64,000 nt of DNA from Rhipidocladum racemiflorum (lineage: Eukaryota > Streptophyta > Magnoliopsida > Poales > Poaceae). A model generated the notes under the pieces. It worked only from the letters and a program-made list of their open reading frames with translations. It did not search any database and was not told the origin of the DNA. The stretch spans positions 63,504,854-63,568,853 of the forward strand of contig CM070580.1 of the NCBI GenBank assembly GCA_036346355.1. The letters are read 5' to 3'. Within the stretch, counting starts at the first letter, position 1, and each line of letters opens with the position of its first letter. Positions 32,001 through 43,547 of this stretch are shown here, in pieces. The translations under genes and the position numbers were made by a program.

Positions 32001-33522
32001 TGCATGCATTGAGCCTTGGCAGTTTTCCTGTTTCCTCTTTGCTCTCTCTGCCGCACATTATAGTATTGTCAAGATATTCCTTTACAAAATAATAGGACTA
32101 GTGGTTTCAGTGCTGAGAAATATTTCATATCTGTGTGAAGACAATAATTAGGCAGAGGTTCAATATTTCAAATGTGGGACCATCCTTTGGCTGATTAAAA
32201 AAGGATGTTTGTATTTTAGAAGAGATGAAGTGATGAACAATATGAATGTCTTTTAAATGATACACATAATAATTCTAACGTGTCTCAAATACTTTTTAGA
32301 TGTGACATGGAAGAAGTAAAAAATGAAGAGGAGAGCACCATGAATGAGGGAGAGGCTTCGGTATCCATTGCTCATGCCAAGCTACTTGTTGAGAGTGGAG
32401 TTCGTGCATCTGATATTGGAATTATTACGCCTTATGCTGCGCAGGTTTTTTTCTTACATGCTCTCAGTGTCATCAAAATTTATATCATAGCTAAATAATG
32501 TTATTTGTCATGCTTACTTCACACACTTCATCTTTCATAGTATCATTATGTTTTGTACTCTTTTGTCAGGTACTCATGGCCTAGTTCTTTTGGGGGTCAT
32601 TGTGGAAGCCTTTGTTGCCACTTGAGTTTTTGCTGTCTTGCTATTGACATATTGGGTGGTTGGGGGATTGTACATTGTTGAAGCCTGCTTGTCTTTTTAT
32701 TACAAACTCTCTCTTTTTTGCAACTTTTAGCTTGCAATTCATCTCCCTGTGTAGAATTTATTGTTGGCTCCTTGGACTTTCAAGTACTGACTCATTGAAT
32801 TGCGTAATACTGTAGGTAACCTGTCTGAAGATGATGAGAAACAAAGATGCTAAACTGAAGGACTTAGAGATATCGACAGTTGACGGGTTTCAGGGCCGGG
32901 AGAAAGAAGCCATCATCATCTCAATGGTCAGGTCCAACTCAAAGAAAGAGGTAAGCTCCCTTCCACAATCCTCCCAGATTGGAAGCTATCCTATTTCAAA
33001 TGTCTGATGTACACGGACATGGATATTAGACAATTGACATTAAATGTCTAATAAAATAGAGTAAACAATGTAAACATGATATGAACGCAAATATTATGTG
33101 TGCGCCACTCTGAGTATCCATTCGTTTATTATTGACATGAGAATGCAAAAAATCCATTCGTTTATTAAGAAAAACAGATAGTCTCCCTTCACTATTGAAA
33201 TAAGATTTCTAAATTATGATTGACTATAAAAGGTGGGGATCCATGCTGGCTTCTATTGTAACACATGGGTGTCTTGGACGCTTGAACTTTTGTATAGTCG
33301 GTAGGTAGTTCGGTACTCAGTAAAACCTTCTTCCTTTGCTTTCAGGTTGGGTTCTTGAGTGATCATAGGCGGATGAATGTTGCTGTAACACGGGCGCGGA
33401 GGCAGTGTTGTCTAGTGTGCGATGTGGAGACCGTAAGCAACGACAAATTCTTGAAACGCTTGGTGGAGTACTTCGAGGAGAACGGGGAGTACTTGAGTGC
33501 ATCGGAATACCAGAGCAGCTGA
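20071..33522 (+). CDS. SMUBP-2/IGHMBP2-like SF1 DNA/RNA helicase, complete
   Basis: An ATP-dependent superfamily 1B helicase of the UPF1/IGHMBP2 group, which unwinds RNA and DNA duplexes. Fifteen exons: 20071-20175, 20276-20368, 20485-20553, 21005-21094, 21185-21268, 21432-21596, 22964-23151, 23633-23705, 24265-24318, 24502-24759, 31523-31729, 31838-31941, 32300-32444, 32816-32950, 33346-33522. Together they give 1947 nt, 648 codons plus TGA, with all phases consistent. Motifs: Walker A GPPGTGKT (220-227), Walker B DEAA (377-380), motif III GDHLQLPPT (401-409), QYRMH (443-447), motif V TVDGFQG (566-572), motif VI VAVTRARR (602-609). It lacks the R3H and AN1 zinc-finger tail of the animal protein. 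Exon 8 starts with a one-base phase so that Arg spans intron 7. Intron 10 holds a 6.3-kb LTR retrotransposon. The start matches the duplicate copies (MEGTGGRSSGKSAAGR). Confidence 0.95.
25067..25511 (-). repeat. 3' LTR of the Reina-like element
   Basis: 445 bp. The middle 200 bp is almost identical to the other LTR, but the outer 80 bp (25067-25150) and the stretch near 25395-25470 differ clearly, so divergence is uneven along the LTR. Confidence 0.9.
25622..30770 (-). pseudogene. gag-pol of the Reina-like element, broken
   Basis: Read on the minus strand. Gag starts at about 30770 and contains FDLPDYDGQSDPLGWLRRCE near 30480 and a CCHC knuckle CYNCDEVYTRGHRC near 29690. Protease follows (LIDSGSTHNF near 29490). 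Reverse transcriptase is next (RPYRYPY, frameshift near 28980, then CVDYRALN and FTKLDLR with the following catalytic region degraded). RNase H begins DASGTGIGAVLQQ near 27310 and is split from RT by the nested hAT. Integrase has an H2C2 finger region (CTICQQHKS) and SMDFITDLPKS near 26560. The far C-terminal text (RIHNVFHVSLLKPF) near 25770 resembles the region before a chromodomain. The element is inactive. Confidence 0.85.
27343..28134. mobile_element. 792-bp hAT-type non-autonomous element nested in the Reina-like pol
   Basis: Terminal inverted repeats tagggatg / catcccta and a perfect 8-bp duplication aatggggc (27335-27342 and 28135-28142). The subterminal regions are filled with cggata/tatccg words, and there is no coding sequence. 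Removing it with one target copy rejoins the RT-RNase H linker in frame (TAPFVVECDASG). Confidence 0.93.
30911..30922 (-). promoter_or_regulatory. Primer-binding site of the Reina-like element
   Basis: Minus strand tggtatcagagc, the usual 12-nt complement of the plant initiator tRNA-Met 3' end, three bases inside the 5' LTR. It marks the start of minus-strand DNA synthesis. Confidence 0.85.
30926..31367 (-). repeat. 5' LTR of the Reina-like element
   Basis: 442 bp, TGTTA...TAACA, followed by the right-hand ctagc target duplication. It contains the tatataaccg word at about 31112, as does the other LTR. Confidence 0.9.
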
Positions 33523-34550
33523 CTGATGCCGACCATGGTAGATTGTGCTCCTCTTGGGCGCGCTCTGTGATTGCTGCGAAAATATTGAAAGCTGTGCGTG
33601 TAGTGGAAGCATCCAGCTGTTCAAAAATTGATGCGCATCCCAGTTAAAACAGTCACTAGAAACGTGGTTTGTCCGAGTCACGGTACGGTATTTGTGTTTG
33701 CGTTTAATTACTCTTTTTTCTAGTTTCTACTACGAACACAAACCCTGTACTCTAAACCGGTTCGGAATTCGTGGGTTTACAGCGAACCCACCAGCTATGG
33801 TTAAGAAACACATAGGGAGAGCCTCCTGCCACATTATGTGGCACTTAGAGTTTAAACATCGTTACGCATGGTTATACAACTGACAAAACAACTGGTTAAG
33901 TTGATGATTAGTGTGTGGACCAGTAGTGTGTAGCCACGACTGTTGTAGCCTTTCTAGGGGGGGCTACTATGCCATCTTCTGCTCTCCTGTCTTCCAGTGA
34001 GTGGTCACTGATTTGTCAAATTCTTGCACACGAGAAAAGTAGTGGTTTATTTTAGTGGCGGTGCATGTTGCGATGGCATCTTGTTATTAGCATATCCATG
34101 GAGCAAGTAGATGATGGGAAGCCCAATCTATTGCTGTGATTCCCTGTCTATGTTCTCTCGTGAGAATGTGATCCATAATTCCATGCAAGTGATCTGTTTT
34201 TGTGTCGTTGCCAACATCATGGGAAGGGAATGTGAACTACAACGAGAGCAGAAGAGAATGTACCCTGGAATTTGTGTAGGAGGTGCTTTGCCTTTTGCTA
34301 ACCCTTTGTTCCGATCATGGGGATCCTGCTCTGAAGGAATATGAATATTCGAGAAAAGATATTGACGCGGAGATCGGTTCGGCAATGCGTGAAAGAAGAT
34401 AGAGAAGACGATAGCATGTGGACACAGAGATAAGAGCCTGGCGTCATGTTCATCCATCTCTCGATCCTCTACTCCTATTTTGATCAAAGTTAAGTTAAAC
34501 TTGAAAAAAATATTTCGCCAATGGTCCGTTTTTGAATCCGTCACCTTGGT
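33523..34550. other. Helicase 3' UTR and flank
   Basis: The 3' UTR begins after the TGA at 33520-33522. No clear poly(A) signal can be chosen. The rest has no recognisable gene; open frames are short and show no family resemblance. Confidence 0.5.
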
Positions 34551-34735
34551 TGTAAGTACCCCTATTTCTAGAGAGGTACTTTTATGTTTTTCCTTTTGAT
34601 AATATTAAAGCATAACTGAAGGATAGATGTTGATTACTTATCCCTTTATTTGCTTCGAAATTTGTGCAACTTGTATTAAGAGGAAAAACATAAAAGCACT
34701 CTTCCTATTTTTATCATTGGGATCCTTATACCTTT
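34551..34735. mobile_element. Small fold-back MITE
   Basis: The left arm (about 34570-34605, acttttatgtttttcctttt) and right arm (about 34680-34715) are inverted copies, separated by about 75 bp. The AT-rich fold-back and absence of coding suggest a MITE. No target duplication could be fixed. Confidence 0.6.
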
Positions 34736-35034
34736 TGCAACAATTGCGTCAAATCTACAAAATCATACCTTTATAACTATCTAAAGTTCTACCTATCAAC
34801 ACTGATATTATCATGTCGGGATCCGAATATACAAACCCGAAAACTATGTACACTGCACTAATTCTAGAATCACATTAATGCACAGTAATAACATTGATAA
34901 AATATCATTTTCATGCACAGTGAGTAACTAATAAAATACCAATTTATTAAAGAGAAAATCAATGAGACTTTATGGTCAAAGTTTACACTTAATTAGCCAT
35001 GCAAGGCTTAGCACTAATAAATAGCTTAAATTTC

Positions 35035-35395
35035 ACAAAACTGCATGCTCTACAAACTACCATAAAACTACAAGTTTTAGATTTTATTTCACAAAACTAC
35101 ATATTTTAGGAAAACTTATCTTACAAAATTACAGGTTTTAGAATTGACTTTTTCTTTTAGTAGGTCTGACAATGTGGACCCATATGGCAGTCTCAAGCAC
35201 GAGTGAAACGAGAAATAGGAGCGCATGATTATACCATATGGACCCACACAGTCTGACCAGTTACACGATATGATCAATTCTAAAACCTATAGTTTTGTGA
35301 CACAAGTTCTCCTAAAATCTGTAATTTTGTGAAATAGAAGTTAAAACTTGTAGTTTTCTGATAGTTTATATATGAAACTTGTAGTTTCGTAAAAT
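35035..35395. mobile_element. Long fold-back MITE
   Basis: The two halves (about 35035-35150 and 35275-35395) are inverted copies along most of their length. They share aaaactacaagttttag / ttaaaacttgtagttt words and tttcacaaaactac-type words repeated several times per arm. The loop holds a GC-richer stretch. No clean target duplication was found, so the limits are approximate. Confidence 0.65.
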
Positions 35396-35689
35396 TTACT
35401 TTGATAAATAAGTTGCAGTGGAAAATAAAGATAACTTCGATGATGTGACCCATCAATATGACACACTCAATTGCCTAGAGAATGAGACCTAGTTGCCGAA
35501 CTCCTCGTGGTACTCCTCAAACAGTTGGCTAGATTCTCCTTCTCCAATCGCTAGTGACAGTGATGAGATAGTAAGGCTGAGTACATGAGCATTCAGGAAG
35601 TTGTGCATAGAATGCAGTATAGAATTTTTTTTAGAATAATATATTTTTAAATAATTTTAGAAAAATAATACACCAAAAAGAAAAGTTAC

Positions 35690-35860
35690 CAAAATACATC
35701 TCTGTCGCCATTTCTATTGACTACAGAGACTCTGTCGCCAATTGAAATGACGATAGAGGCTGTTTTGTTGCGAATTGAATTTGGCTGACGGATTATTTTG
35801 TCGTGGATTTATTTAGTCAACGGGGTTGAGGTCTCTGTCGCCATTTGAATTGGCTTTTGT
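35690..35860. repeat. Repeated tctctgtcgccattt words
   Basis: The word tctctgtcgccattt occurs at about 35698 and 35831, with related ctgtcgccaattgaa and inverted variants between. It looks like a terminal part of a transposon, but the family is not recognised. Confidence 0.4.
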
Positions 35861-36935
35861 AATTTTTCTTTTTGGTATATTGTTTTTGTAAAATTATTTA
35901 AATATTTATATATTATTTTAAAAAATTCATGCAGTATATGTATAGATGCAATGTTTACTACAAAGGAATGACTATCATGGTTTATTTTGCACAAAGCGAT
36001 GGTTCACTTTGGAATACACTATATAGATCAAAAGCATAACTTTGAGAAACAACATGATAAATAAATAATCAGGTAAACAGTTCACATAGCCCATCAAATT
36101 TGACACATTCACTTTCCTTCCCAGCTTTTGTTTTATAAAAATCTAACCTTTTGAGTGAAATCCTCGAGCATATTCGAATAGTTTTATTAACACTTTGCAG
36201 AGGTTATACAACTTTCTTTACAAGACACGATCATCTCATATTGCCATACGATAAACACACTTTGTTTGGTGTGTAGCGGAAAGATCACGACAAGTCCTTT
36301 CAGAAAATTCGCCCTAGCATTGACCCTCTCGATAAACTTGATCCTCAACACCCCACTCCTAACAGAACGTAGGATTGATGGAAAGTGGGACTCACTATTG
36401 AATTTGAGGACTGGAGCCATCCATGATGTAGCCCAACACATAGGTCCACACTTTTCCTTCTATATGCACAAAGCCTAAACTACAAATGAGATATCAACAT
36501 CGAAACTCGGTACCTTACTAAGTCAGGCCCTTCCCATAGAGCATGTGGTTGTACGGTGGGGCTCAGTTCAATGGCGCACAAACTAAAATCCTTAATTGAC
36601 CAGGGTGAAACTACTTAAATTCACAAACCTACACAAAGATCACACTTCTGGCGCACACAACATGATTACATAGTATTTTCCATCATCCCAGTCTAAATTA
36701 TTTATCCATCTGTTGAATTTTAGGGTGTAACATATGCCATCAATGATAACACATGGTGTGCACAGTTATTCACAAAGTAATTTTATATATCATTAGTCAA
36801 GTGTAAGGATTTGATTCAAAAAGATCATTCCAGAACATTAACATGATAAGAAAAACTACACCTGTCCACGTTGGTATTATAACAATGTCCAACTAATAAT
36901 TGCTCAACCTAGGGTGACAAACGATTCATAGCATA
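35861..36935. other. No gene recognised
   Basis: AT-rich intergenic DNA. A short minus-strand open frame (36441-36187) shows no recognisable domain and is not called. Confidence 0.5.
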
Positions 36936-37033
36936 CAAATAATCAAGGTGGATAAACGAGCAACTAGGTCTTAACTACTCCCAAATAATCAAGGTGGATG
37001 GATAAATAAGCAACTAGGTATTAACTTCTCCCA
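36936..37033. repeat. 46-bp tandem duplication
   Basis: Two adjacent copies of a unit starting caaataatcaaggtggat (36936 and 36982) and ending ttaactactccc / ttaacttctccc, with a few differences. Confidence 0.7.
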
Positions 37034-37098
37034 AGTGAGGTTGACATAAAAGTAGCATGTAAGTTTAATAAAACAAGGTAGCTATTGGGGAAGACATA

Positions 37099-38557
37099 TG
37101 AAAGGATCGGTATGGCCTAGAGGGGGGTGAATAGGCAATATTAATACCTTTTAAGATCTATTAAGTAGATGATTCACAGATTTGGGACAGGTGAAATAGT
37201 TTGAGCACCAAAAGACAGTAAACAAGTATCAAGAAGTGAAGATAAAAACATAGACAGACAAAACACAGAGACAAGAGAGATTTTCACCGGGGTTCAGAGA
37301 TAAAACTCCTACGTCCCCGTTAGAGCACTTCCTCAGAAGTTTTGCTCCACCAAAGAACTAATCAAGTAGCAGTTCTGGTTTTGTCACTAATGTGACTCTT
37401 TTACCACTCCGGTGAGGTGAGTCCAAACCTCTCACAATGATAGTGGCCTTCCACAATCACAGTTGGACAGGTCGCACTACAACCACCACTGAACCGTCTA
37501 GGAACAGCTAGTTCTAAGAGTAATAGACCATCCACAAGTCCTGTCTCTTGGTTCACTAGACACTACTGAAACTAGACTTCACTTGGAGCTGTAAGAGTGT
37601 GGGATTTTGCTTTCAGAATTTGAGCTTGGTCTCTTTGAGGGCTTTTGATCTTTTGGGATGCTAGATGTCAAAGAGATGTAAAAATTCTGTTTTTGGTGAG
37701 CCTCTGAACTGTTTAAATAGGCTACATGAAGCAAATAACCATTATTGGCAAAAAAGTAGCCGTTTGCCAATGTCAGACTGAAAAGATAACTCAAAATGAT
37801 TGTATCTGACAAGGTTTGACAAAGTATACAAGAGGCTCAATGTACTCCGGACCCAAAACAGCGAAAAATGCATTTACGTCGTACCAAGAAGAGTTGGTCC
37901 GTCGTACACATGCTTTGAGCAAAAATTGGTCCGTTGTGAGACAATGAAGGACAAGTTTACGACAGACCGAAAAACTTGGTCTGTCGTAGAAGGCAAACTT
38001 ACTGGTTATGAAACAAGAAGAGAATTGGTTTCAACAGCAAAAACCAGTAAGTTTTATGTTTACTCTGGACCAAGAAAGGTGGTCTGATGTGAGAGGAAGA
38101 TTTTTGGTCCGTTGTAAACTTAATGCACTCAAATTAGTTTCAAGGAAAAAGCTATCTGCATCGGACCCAAGAACTTGGTCTGGCGTAAAAGGGAAACGCT
38201 TGGTTTGAGTTCAGTTAAGGAAGCATTAGTATTTGACTTGAAAGGGATATGAACCCAAAACCAGATATTTAGAGGAATTTGAAAGAATTGATCTAAGCTC
38301 CAAGTAGTCTCAATAAAAAGTCCTAAGAACCAAGATTTTGAACTTATGCATAATCCCTCTTTATAGTACGGTTGAAACCTAGAACAACACATCTAAAGGA
38401 CTTGAATCAACTCCCAAGTCAAAGAACTAGGAACAAGGAAACCTTAATCTTGACCCTCATTTCTGATGAAATCTAATAAAACTAATTTAGTTGATCATCA
38501 AGGACCAAAACCCAACAATCAGTTTAAATAAACCATTAGGGGGCCTAGATGCTTTCA
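37099..38557 (-). repeat. 3' LTR of a SIRE-like copia element
   Basis: On the minus strand the repeat starts TGAAAGCATCTAGGCCCCCT (38557) and ends with GATCCTTTCA (37099), a pair of matching inverted ends. A purine tract (aaaaaaggggagat) sits immediately before its start, as required for a 3' LTR. It is 1459 bp long. Inside, from about 37860 to 38200, variants of ggtccgtcgt / ggtctgtcgt recur several times on both strands. The matching 5' LTR is not in the window. Confidence 0.75.
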
Positions 38558-38916
38558 ATCTCCCCTTTTTTGGTGATTAATGACAACACTCTTGATTTTT
38601 AGAAGAAACCTTTTCTTCTTCTGCAAAAGATTGTTAGTATGACAGAACAAAAACATAATTTTGATAGAATATGCTCCCCCTAAAGATGTGCTTAGGCTTA
38701 AAAACAACTATTCTCAGAAAGTTAAGCAATAACATCATAGAATGATTAAGGGAAACCCAGCAAGCATTAACAGCAAAAAGAGCAGATAAGAATAAGCACA
38801 AACACTTTCATACCAACAAACCAAAAGAGACCAAAGAGATTGTTTTCTACTTCTACTCTAAAGATTGTTTTCTAGTCTAATTTCTCCCCCTTTGGCATCA
38901 AACGCCAAAAAGAATA

Positions 38917-40347
38917 TCACTTCTTGCGCCTGGAGAAGGTTCTTTTGAATAGAGTTGATGCCCGGTGGCTGACACTGTGCCTTGGGGAAGACTGAGTTGG
39001 TGCTGCTTGCTCTGAGTGTTCTTCTGCTGAGAGTTTTGGAGATGCCATAGCTCTATCATGCCAACTGGGATAATTTGGATCTCCCGGCTGAGATTCAACT
39101 GTCCAGTTCCGAAAGTCTTCTTGAAGTTCATGAACTGAATCAATAATTGAAATAGTCTGGTCAAAGATGATGTCACCAAGCTGTTCTTGATTTGAGACCA
39201 AATTTGTCATTGAGGCATCAAAGTGATCTATATATCCATGAAGAGTGTGTTCTACCCCATGGACTGCATCATCATGGGTTTTGAACATGCGCTCAGAAAA
39301 ATCAGCAAACTGATTGAATTTAGTTTCTTGAGCATTCAGCTTGTTATTGATGTCATATAGCCTGTCTTTGAGCAAATTTTGATTGGTGTTTACTTGAATA
39401 AGCCATGTTCTTAGATCCCATTGATTGTTCTTGAGCATATCAAAAATTTTGGAATTCTCATCCTTTATTCTGCCCTGTTCTTGATATTGTTCATCAACTC
39501 ATGGGTTTGTTGAACCTGATCATGGTATTGCTGAAGAGCAGCCATATGCTCAATGTGCCTCAAGGCAGCTAGCCTCTGTTCTTCAGCAAATCTCTCTTGG
39601 GCATCCTTCAAATCAGTGTTGTATTTTGTCTAAAAAAGATTGAACCAATCAGGATGTTGCTCATTCCATGCACGATGTTGTCCAACATCAGGATTTTCTT
39701 CTTCATACTCATGAGCAGTGTGATGGGAGTGCTGTGGAGCTGAAATATTATGAGGTAAAGCAGAACCACCTGCTTCATGATCATGTGCTGTAGGCCTGAA
39801 TTCCTGATCTTGTACAAACCTTGATGCAGCAGCAAGTTCTCGCAGTCTATCAATTTCTCCAAGTTCATCTCCTTCAGAATTGTCATCATGATGAGAAGGA
39901 AAGCCCATGACTGAGTGCGCTGCTGGGGGTAGAGCATGATGACTTGACGCTGGAGAAATATGACCAGGACTAAAGTGTCCACCTTGGCTGTGTGCAAGAT
40001 CTGCCTCATGATAGGATTGTGAGCTAAGGTAAACTTGGGTTCTCGTGCATCTCGCTCAATGTGATTTGCAAGGATTTTTGAGAACTATCTCCAAGAATTT
40101 CTGTATCCTCAATGTCTTCAGGCTGAGGAGGTACAACTGGAAATGATGACTGAGTAACAAGAGGATGGCTATGATAGATGGGTGTATTGTAACTTGGAGT
40201 ATGATGACTAATACTGTGATGACTTGGACTGTGATGGCTTGGAACAGGTTGATCATCTCCATCATGAGCAGGGCTGTCATCACTGTCTCCCCCATGATCA
40301 CTTGGATCATCTAGTGTAGGCGGTGCCCTTGGTCCTTGTGCAGCCAT
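38917..40347 (-). pseudogene. Extra 3' ORF (env-like position) of a SIRE-like element, broken
   Basis: Minus-strand coding remains lie between the lost pol and the 3' LTR, the place where SIRE/Maximus copia elements carry an additional env-like ORF. It starts MAAQGPRAPPTLDD (40347) with a His/Ser/Pro-rich stretch, continues with an acidic part (about 39908-39630) and ends in a helical, probably coiled-coil part with a basic tail (39438-38917, ending TFSRRKK). The parts are in different frames, so at least two shifts are present. No signal peptide or clear membrane span was seen. Function unknown; the SIRE assignment rests on position, the purine tract and the LTR ends. Confidence 0.55.
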
Positions 40348-40433
40348 CTCAGTGGGTAGCTTAAGTAACTTGTATTTTTTGGGTTGACAAGTAAATGATC
40401 TACTACTTTACCTTCAAATCAGTGTTGTATTTT

Positions 40434-43400
40434 TTGGAATAGGCATTCTGAGTGGCTGGTCAATCCAGTCATCATTAAGAAGAAGGGGGGCAAGTGGCAC
40501 ATTTGTGTAGATCACACAGGATTGAACGACGCCTGTCCAAAAGACAATTTCCTGCTGCCTCGCATAGACCAGTTAGTCGACGCAACAGCGGAGTCCCAAG
40601 TGATGAGCTTCTTGGATGCCTATTCGGGTTATCACCAGATTAGCATATCGCCCAAAGATGAAGAGAAGACTTCCTTCATAACCCCATTCGGGACTTTCTG
40701 CTACACGACCATGTCTTTCGGTTTGAGGAACGCTGGAGCAACCTTCCAGCGCCTCATGCAGAAAACTTTCCCAGAACATATAGGTTGAAATTTAGAAGTT
40801 ATGTAGGATGATATAGTCGTCAAGAGCAAGCTCGCCTCAAGCCATATCTCCGACCTCGAGGAGACCTTCTGTAACCTCAACAAGCATCGAATAAAGTTAA
40901 ATCCAGAAAAATGTGTTTTCGGTGTGAGGGCGGGCAAAGTGCTCGGCTACATAGTAAGTTGAAATTTAGAAGTTTACGTGGACGATATAGTCGTAAAGAG
41001 CAAGCTCGCCTCAAGCCATGTCTCTGACCTCGAGGAGACCTTCTGTAACCTCAACAAGCATCGAATAAAGTTAAATCCAAAAAATGTGTTTTCGGTGTGA
41101 GGGCGGGCAAAGTGCTCGACTACATAGTCGGTCCACAAGGCGTTGGTGCAAATCCAGAGAAAATTGAGGCCATCGAGAATATGAGGCCTCCCACCAGTGT
41201 GAAAGAAGTGCAAGCCTTGACCGGATGCATGGCTGCTCTGAGCAGCTTCATTTCCTGGTTAGGCGAACGTGGGTTGCCTTTCTTTAAGGCCCTACGCAAG
41301 CATAACGGCTCACCTGGTCGGAAGAAGCCAGTCGCTCTTTCGAAGAGTTGAAACAATACATGTCCAAATCACCCGTCCTAACCATGCCCAAGACAGGGGA
41401 AACTCTGCTGCTATACTTAGCAGCAACCCCACAAGCGGTGAGCGTCGTGTTAACAGTGGAACGGGATGGAACACAATGACCTATCTACTACGTCAGTGAG
41501 GTGTTACACGGACCGAAGGAGCACTACCCTGAGGTCCAGAAACTTTTATACTCGATATTGATGGCTTCCAGAAAACTACGCCACTATTTCCAGGCCCATA
41601 AGATCATGGTTCCGACCAATTTCTCACTTAGGGAGATCCTAAGAAATCAATATGCCAGTGGTCGCATAGCCAAGTGGGCCATGGAGCTAGGCGAATTCGA
41701 AATACAATTCTCAGCTCGCATGGCGATCAAGTCCCGGATCTTGGCAGATTTCGTGGCGGAATGGATAAACCCAGCTTCACCCGTCTTGAAGCCCGCCGAG
41801 TTTGAAGAAGGTCGCTGGACCATGTACTTCGACGGGTCCCGTGCGTATGAACGCTCGGGGGCTGGAGTTATGTTGGTGTCTCCACAGGGCGAGCGCCTCC
41901 AATATTCTGTTCATTTGCACTTCGTCGCGACCAACAACGCGGCGGAGTACGATGGCCTCTTGGGCGGACTACGAGCATGCAAAGCGCTCGAAGTCCAACA
42001 GCTTACTGTGAAAGGCGATTCACAGTTGGTCGTGAACCAGGTTAACAAGGAGTATCAGTGTTCTGATACCTCAATGGTGCTTTACCTGGTCGAAGTAAGG
42101 AAGATGGAGAAGTACTTCAAGAATTTCGAAGTACTTTACATCCCTAGGAAGGATAATACCCTGGCCGACCAACTGTCCAAGGTCGGTTCCTCCCAAATCG
42201 CTGCTCCAGCAGGGGTGCTCGTCGAGCACCTACACAAGCCCTCCATTCCCTCTGTAGAGGAGGCATCAAAGGCTTGCGGTCATGTCTCTCTCCTTGAGCA
42301 GGGCAAGAGTTGGACGACGCCATTCATCCAGTATCTCACGCACGAGACACTGCCTGAGGAAGAAGCTGAGCGTTCCTAGCTTATAAGGCGATCTTCTTAG
42401 TACAGACTGATCGAAGGCGCTCTATACCGCAAAGGAGCACTCGGAGTCCTCTCCAAGTGCATCTCTCAAGAGGAAGGCCAGTACCTTCTTCGAGACATCC
42501 ATGAAGGAATGTGTGGAGCTCACTCGTCGTTCAGGACACTTGTGAGCAAAGCCTTCTGAATGGGTTATTATTGGCCAACAACCATAGGCGATGCCAGGTC
42601 AATCGTGATGACTTGTCGAGCATGCCAGTTCCACGCTCGTAAGTCCCACCAACCGGTATACGCACTTCAAACCATCCCACTTTCGTGGCCATTCTCGACT
42701 TGGGGCTCGATATACTCGAACCATTCCCTCGAGGACAGAAAGGCTGCAAGTATTTGCTCGTGACCATAGACACTTTCACAAAGTGGATCGAGGTCGAACC
42801 AGTGTCGACTATCCCGCCCAAGCGGCCAAGAGATTCTTTCGGAGCAACGTGGTGACACGCTTTGGGATCCCCAACTGCCTCATCACAGACAACGGAACTC
42901 AGTTCACCAGTGAACTATTCCAAGCTTATTGTGAAGAGATTGGGACAAAGGTTTGCTTCGCTTCCGTGGCACATCCACAGAGCAACGGAGCAGCTGAACG
43001 AGCAAATGGGCAAATCGTCCAAGGAATAAAAAAGAGGGTCTTCAAGGACCTCAACCGGCACAAGAAAGACTGGGTGGATGAGCTTCCTTCCGTCCTATGG
43101 TCAGTTCACACCACGATAAGACGAGCCACGGGCGAAACCCTGTTTAAACTCGTCTACGGTGTAGAGGTTATACTACCTGCAGAAATTGTGCTTGGGTCCC
43201 CAAGGGTGCACTTGGTCGATTCCATCGACCAAGAGATTGAGCGCCTTGTAGACCTAGACCTCGTCGAGGCAACACGAGAACGGGCCTTGCTCCGATCCGC
43301 AGTTTACCTACAAGCTCTCCGTAGGCATGCGGCCAAATCGGTACGACTAAGGACCCTGCAAGTCGGCGACCTTATCCTACGACGAGTTCAAGACTTATCA

Positions 43401-43547
43401 AAGGTCAAAAAGCTAACCCCCAGGTGGGAGGGTCCTTACACGGTCGTTTCAGCAACACGCCCGGGGGTTGTTCGCCTAGCAATGGAAGACGGTCAAGAGC
43501 TCACTAACACTTGGAACATCGATCAATTGCGTAAGTTCTATGTTTAA
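40434..43547 (+). pseudogene. Tat-type pol remnant (RT, RNase H, second RNase H, integrase)
   Basis: RT: CVDHTGLNDACPKDNF, FLDAYSGYHQI and ITPFGTFCYTTMSFGLRNAG (40500-40760). A tandem duplication (40784-41128) then disrupts the YVDDIVVKS region. The RT connector and first RNase H follow (about 41130-41770, PTSVKEVQALTG, YYVSEVLHGPKEHYPE). The second RNase H is intact in text (YFDGSRAYERSGAG near 41826, NNAAEYDGLLGGL near 41935, RKDNTLADQLSK near 42150). Integrase H2C2 (CRACQFHARKSH) and core (ITDNGTQFTSELFQ near 42885, HPQSNGAAERANG near 42970) end with TWNIDQLRKFYV* at 43547. Several stops and shifts (42377, 42557, about 42770) make it non-functional. Confidence 0.85.
40784..41128 (+). repeat. 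174-bp tandem duplication in the Tat RT
   Basis: 40784-40957 and 40958-41128 are near-identical direct copies starting gttgaaatttagaagtt and ending gctcg(g/a)ctacatagt. They cover the RT segment holding the catalytic YVDD box, so the box is present twice in degraded form. Confidence 0.8.
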
